Below are positions 33,201 through 35,884 of a stretch of 35,884 nt of DNA, piece by piece; the stretch's first letter is position 1, and each line of letters opens with the position of its first letter. The notes under the pieces are model-generated. The model had not been told where the DNA came from. It ran no database searches and worked only from the letters and a program-made list of their open reading frames with translations. Location: contig JANQQE010000029.1 in assembly GCA_028285105.1 (NCBI GenBank), positions 104,256 through 140,139 of the forward strand. The letters run 5' to 3'. The stretch comes from Alphaproteobacteria bacterium. Lineage in GTDB: Bacteria > Planctomycetota > Phycisphaerae > UBA1845. The position numbers and the translations under genes were made by a program.

Positions 33201-34343
33201 CGGCAGACCGGCGAAGGTCGGCCACTTGTCTTGCCCGTCAATGAATCCGTCGCCATCGGTGTCGGGATTCAACGGATCGGTTCCGACAACGTTTACTTCA
33301 AGACCGTCGGGCAAACCGTCAGCATCGGTATCGGGGTTGTTAAATCCGGTTCCGATTGCCAATTCGCGCACGTCGGCCAAACCGTCGCGATCGCCATCAC
33401 GATCTCGCAATGTTGGTGGCGTGCGAAAGACGAAGATTTCGTCGAAGTCGTTGACTTCATCTTCGTCGCTGTCGCCAGCAAACGGATCGGTTCCCAAAAC
33501 CAGCAGTTCAATCGAGTCGGGGATTCCGTCCCCGTCCGAATCCGGATCTTCGTCCGAAGTCAGTGCCGCCGGCGCGTTGCATTCTTCTAGTTCGACAAAT
33601 GGTGTGGGATCGACGCTTCCGTCTTCGCTGCCGTAAAGCCTCTGAATCGCTTCCACATCGCCCGCCGCCAACTCGTTAATTGGACCGCGATAACTCGGTC
33701 GCATCACCGCGCCGGCTACCAGGCTATGTTCCAAACCCAGGGCATGCCCGACTTCATGAAGCAACACCACCGAAAATAGAAACTCAACTTCCGATGGTGG
33801 GGCGGTCCAATTCTCAATCGCGCTCAGATAAATCTGACCTGGCCGCGGTGAACCCGGAAAATACGAAAGGCCGAGATAACCGCCCGGCCCGTCGAATGGA
33901 AACGCTCCGTTCTCATCGTCAGGATCGAAATGAATGACAATGTCGGCGCTGTCCGCATCGTTTGTACGCTGAAAATCCAACGAGCATGCCGCGTCCCAAA
34001 GATCGAACATCTGCTCGGCAAGTTCGTGTTGACGTTCGGTCCCGATTTGCGGCGTCGGGTTGGCGATCGCCCATGTCAGGTTTTGCTTGGTCCAGCGGGT
34101 CGTCGGTCGAAAGCAGGCCAAGTCAACCGGCGTCCTTGCGAACCCGTCGTAACAGGCTATTGCAAGCTGAGCACATTCAGATTGAACGGCGACACGTGGT
34201 TGCGGATCGACCGGTGGCGGATCGGGCATGCACGCCGTTTGCAAACCGGCAATGCCCATCGCCACTGCGATCAGTCCAGCGAACATTTTGACCTGTCTTG
34301 CAGTCAAAGATGAGTCTCCGCGCTCTCTCGATTCGCTTCCCAT
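32589..34343 (-). CDS. Secreted matrixin-like metalloprotease with thrombospondin-3 and D-C-N-x-N-G repeats
   Basis: ATG at 34343 has GGAG at 6-nt spacing and gives 584 residues; the longer open frame lacks support and runs into the neighbouring gene. A hydrophobic segment (about 18-37) ends LQTAC, a possible but imperfect lipobox. The catalytic domain (about 80-240) has HEVGHALGLEH (196-206), the H-E-x2-H-x2-G-x2-H zinc motif, and VMRPSY with Met-turn M214. Residues 265-372 are acidic thrombospondin-type-3 calcium repeats (DPDSDGDGIPD, DTDADGLPDGLE, DTDGDGFIDG). Residues 382-584 hold about eleven units of D-C-N-x-N-G-x-P-D-x-C-D followed by a short spacer. The tail probably binds calcium and is disulfide-linked. 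It is likely a surface or secreted protease. Confidence 0.85.
   Translation of the reverse strand: MGSESRERGDSSLTARQVKMFAGLIAVAMGIAGLQTACMPDPPPVDPQPRVAVQSECAQLAIACYDGFARTPVDLACFRPTTRWTKQNLTWAIANPTPQIGTERQHELAEQMFDLWDAACSLDFQRTNDADSADIVIHFDPDDENGAFPFDGPGGYLGLSYFPGSPRPGQIYLSAIENWTAPPSEVEFLFSVVLLHEVGHALGLEHSLVAGAVMRPSYRGPINELAAGDVEAIQRLYGSEDGSVDPTPFVELEECNAPAALTSDEDPDSDGDGIPDSIELLVLGTDPFAGDSDEDEVNDFDEIFVFRTPPTLRDRDGDRDGLADVRELAIGTGFNNPDTDADGLPDGLEVNVVGTDPLNPDTDGDGFIDGQDKWPTFAGLPKDCNQNQIDDRDEPFNDCNQNGFPDFCDIALGVSEDCTSDGLPDECGPDCNGNGVEDSCDILEGFSGDCNENRVPDECDLIAQIDEDCDENGVPDMCQPDCDNNNITDACQDAPDCNGNGVPDVCDVLEGTSEDCDFNLRPDDCDIRVTDCNDNDLVDVCEVRDGDEPDCNDNLVPDPCDIAGGTSLDVEVVNGIPDECDFLP
33440..33547 (-). 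repeat. Part of the thrombospondin-type-3-like acidic repeat coding region
   Basis: The minus strand encodes D-x-D-x-D-G-x-x-D-type calcium-binding motifs (DPDSDGDGIPD and DSDEDEVNDFDE), which continue to about 33230 with DTDADGLPDGLE and DTDGDGFIDG. Spacing is irregular, so it is a protein-level repeat and not a strict DNA repeat. Confidence 0.6.
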
Positions 34344-34428
34344 CTTACTCTCCCATCCTGCAACTGTCTCGAAAAGTCTTGGCTCGATCAGTTTGTTTTG
34401 GCCCGATACACAACTCAATTTCTCTATA

Positions 34429-34483
34429 CCGCTTAAAGGGGCAGGGCCCCGAGGATTTGTTCCCCGGAACCCTACCCCAGCGG
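34429..34483 (-). terminator. Long G/C-rich hairpin between the two secreted-protein genes
   Basis: On the minus strand CCGCT / AGCGG, GGGGTAGGG / CCCTGCCCC and CCGGGG / CCTCGG form three stacked stems with a 7-nt loop (a few G-U pairs). It lies 24 bp past the stop of the lipoprotein gene and about 85 bp before the matrixin start. There is no T tract, so it could be a factor-dependent terminator, an RNA-stabilising stem or a 5' leader element. Confidence 0.5.
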
Positions 34484-34506
34484 TTAAGAAATCTTGCTTG
34501 TCTTGA

Positions 34507-35877
34507 CTACTCGACCAGGAAGACCCGGATCGGAGTGGCCAGTTGGGTGTTGGCACCGGCAATCGTGCGATCCGGAGCGATGGCACCGTTCAAGAGATCG
34601 ATGTCGTCGTACGAGAACACCGCGTTGAGACCAGCGTCGACGATGTAAGCCGTATGGGCTTCGTCTACTGCAATGGCGGTCAAGGTGGTCGCACCAGGAA
34701 CCGTCAGCGTCAGGTCCGGCTGAACAACACCGTTGAGCGTCGAAGCGTCAAAGAAGGTGAAGATGAACCCGGTCGCATCGACAACGTACATGGTGTCGGT
34801 CGAGTCGACGAACACGTCGAACACGTTGGCGAACACTGCACTGGTGATGATACGGGTGGCGTTCACGTTACCATTGAGCGAACTGGCATTGGCGAAGACC
34901 GAAATGCTGGCCGTACCGTTGTTTGCGACGTACAGGTCATCGTCCGCACCGAAGTTGATACCGAGCGGGTTGTTGATGTCGGCACTGGTGATCGTACGGA
35001 TCGGAGCCAGGTTACCGTTGAACGTCGAGCTTGACGTATCGGCGAACACCTTGACGTCGTCGGTCACGATGTCGGCGACAAACAAGAGATCCTCTTCGGT
35101 GTTGATCGCAAGCGTGGTCGGTCCGTTCGGGTTCAACTGAGTGGCTACACCCTGGACGTTGCCATCCGGCGTCAAGTTACCGTTGGTCTGGTCGGCATCG
35201 TTGTACGTGGTGACGGAAGCGGCAGCGAAGTTGGCAGCCAGCAACTGGTTGTCACCGTTGACGACGATGTCAGCCGGGTTGTTCAACTGCGTCTGGGCAC
35301 CGGCAAGGTTCGTATCGGGAACGATGTTACCGTTGACCGTTGACGGATCGGCATAACTGGTGACGTTGTTGCCAGCCAGGTTTGCAATGTACAGACGCGG
35401 CTCGGAAGGCGCGGTGACATTGACGAATACCGAAGCGGTCGAAGTCAAACCACCTTCGTCTTCGACGGTGAGTTCAAATTCCATCTGCTCATCCGAATCG
35501 GGAGCGGTAAAGCTCGGCGAATCGGTGTCTGCATCGCTAAGTGCAACCGGCGTACCGGACGTCTGCGACCATGCGAACGAAAGCGCATCGCCATCGGGAT
35601 CGGAGCTGCCCGAACCGTCGAGCGTTACGGTGTCGCCACCAGTGGCGGCTTGGTCAGAACCGGCATCAGCCGACGGGGCCTGATTGTCATCCTGCGGATC
35701 GTCTTGTGGATCGTCCTGAGGATCATCCTGCGGATCTTCGCCTGGAGGATCGACCTGCGGTGCAGGGTCGTCACCATCGCCACCAGGAGGGGTGAGGCCA
35801 CAACCGACGACGCCCATGCTAAAAAACACGCTCAACGACAGCGTGCCAAGTGTCTTAAACCAAACGTGGTTTTTCAT
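34507..35877 (-). CDS. Lipoprotein with a PKD-like domain and a beta-propeller-like repeat domain
   Basis: The protein has 456 residues. A signal peptide ends in the lipobox VVGC, so Cys26 is the likely lipid site. A Pro/Asp-rich linker follows with four P-Q-D-D units (about 50-64). APSADAGSDQAATGGDTVTL, GSGSSDPDGDALSFAW and FELTVEDEGG mark a PKD/REJ-like Ig domain (66-150). Residues 157-456 contain about six units of the type Y-x-x-x-S-x-x-N-G-x-x-x-P-D-x-x-I-x-G-A-x-T-Q-L (for example STVNGNIVPDTNLAGAQTQL), each followed by strand-rich L-Y-V/I-A-x-x, consistent with an NHL-like beta-propeller. It is probably an outer-membrane or surface binding protein. Start at ATG 35877; only 7 bp of upstream sequence is visible. 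Confidence 0.83.
   Translation of the reverse strand: MKNHVWFKTLGTLSLSVFFSMGVVGCGLTPPGGDGDDPAPQVDPPGEDPQDDPQDDPQDDPQDDNQAPSADAGSDQAATGGDTVTLDGSGSSDPDGDALSFAWSQTSGTPVALSDADTDSPSFTAPDSDEQMEFELTVEDEGGLTSTASVFVNVTAPSEPRLYIANLAGNNVTSYADPSTVNGNIVPDTNLAGAQTQLNNPADIVVNGDNQLLAANFAAASVTTYNDADQTNGNLTPDGNVQGVATQLNPNGPTTLAINTEEDLLFVADIVTDDVKVFADTSSSTFNGNLAPIRTITSADINNPLGINFGADDDLYVANNGTASISVFANASSLNGNVNATRIITSAVFANVFDVFVDSTDTMYVVDATGFIFTFFDASTLNGVVQPDLTLTVPGATTLTAIAVDEAHTAYIVDAGLNAVFSYDDIDLLNGAIAPDRTIAGANTQLATPIRVFLVE
35688..35735 (-). repeat. 12-bp tandem repeat encoding P-Q-D-D units
   Basis: Four near-identical 12-bp units (consensus on the plus strand CGTCCTGCGGAT with third-position changes) encode the repeated P-Q-D-D tetrapeptide in the linker of the lipoprotein. 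Copy number could vary between strains by replication slippage without breaking the frame. Confidence 0.8.
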
Positions 35878-35884
35878 TTTCTTC

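Noticed and set aside
32907..33590. A 227-codon plus-strand open frame and a CRISPR-like appearance of regular repeats
   Set aside because: Both come from the coding repeats of the matrixin gene; unit lengths vary, repeats are diverged and there are no unique spacers.

Overview
The window reads as a moderate-GC chromosomal segment from a planctomycete, most likely of the Phycisphaerae type. The evidence is protein-family content: a DUF1800/DUF1501 pair, a DUF1570 metallopeptidase-like protein, a PEP-CTERM protein, a matrixin with thrombospondin-type-3 and D-C-N-x-N-G-x-P-D-x-C-D repeats, an ECF sigma factor with an anti-sigma partner, and several C-P-x-C zinc ribbons. All assignments come from reading the translated sequence; no database search was run. 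No rRNA, tRNA, CRISPR array, insertion sequence or prophage was recognised.

Layout. 1-603 (minus): the front of a GNAT acetyltransferase, cut by the window edge, preceded by a small zinc-ribbon protein. 981-4111 (minus): a secreted protein with three secretin-N-like repeats, a SAM methyltransferase and an OmpA-type lipoprotein closed by a clear intrinsic terminator. 4232-6195 (minus): a small LapA-like membrane protein and an unusually long prepilin peptidase. 6310-8171 (minus): surE, a plsC-type acyltransferase and a tandem CDGSH iron-sulfur protein. 8240-14161 (plus): nnrE, the DUF1570 protein, DUF1800, DUF1501 and fabI. 14215-16380 (minus): recQ carrying an extra zinc ribbon. 16493-18800 (plus): ECF sigma, anti-sigma and a methyltransferase. 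18968-19624 (plus): a PEP-CTERM protein with a strong terminator.

19988-25638 (plus) is a compact polysaccharide-type locus: a DxD glycosyltransferase, a methyltransferase-like protein, a sulfotransferase-like protein, a Wzx-like flippase, a GT2 glycosyltransferase apparently started at CTG, and a second methyltransferase-like protein. Several of these genes overlap. It is capped by a convergent large membrane protein (25694-27577, minus). Together they suggest synthesis and export of a decorated, possibly sulfated, surface glycan.

28106-31337 (plus) is a two-gene c-di-GMP signalling module: PilZ-REC-degenerate HPt followed by HDOD-REC-GGDEF. One protein is predicted to bind c-di-GMP and the other to make it. 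The right end holds a DUF11 surface protein (plus) and two large secreted proteins (minus): the matrixin/repeat protein and a lipoprotein with a PKD-like domain and a beta-propeller-like repeat region.

The strongest candidates for something undescribed are the PilZ-REC-pseudo-HPt / HDOD-REC-GGDEF pair, the secretin-N-repeat protein without a secretin pore, the prepilin peptidase with about 210 extra residues between its catalytic aspartates, the zinc-ribbon insertion in RecQ, and the matrixin with its long cysteine/acidic repeat tail.
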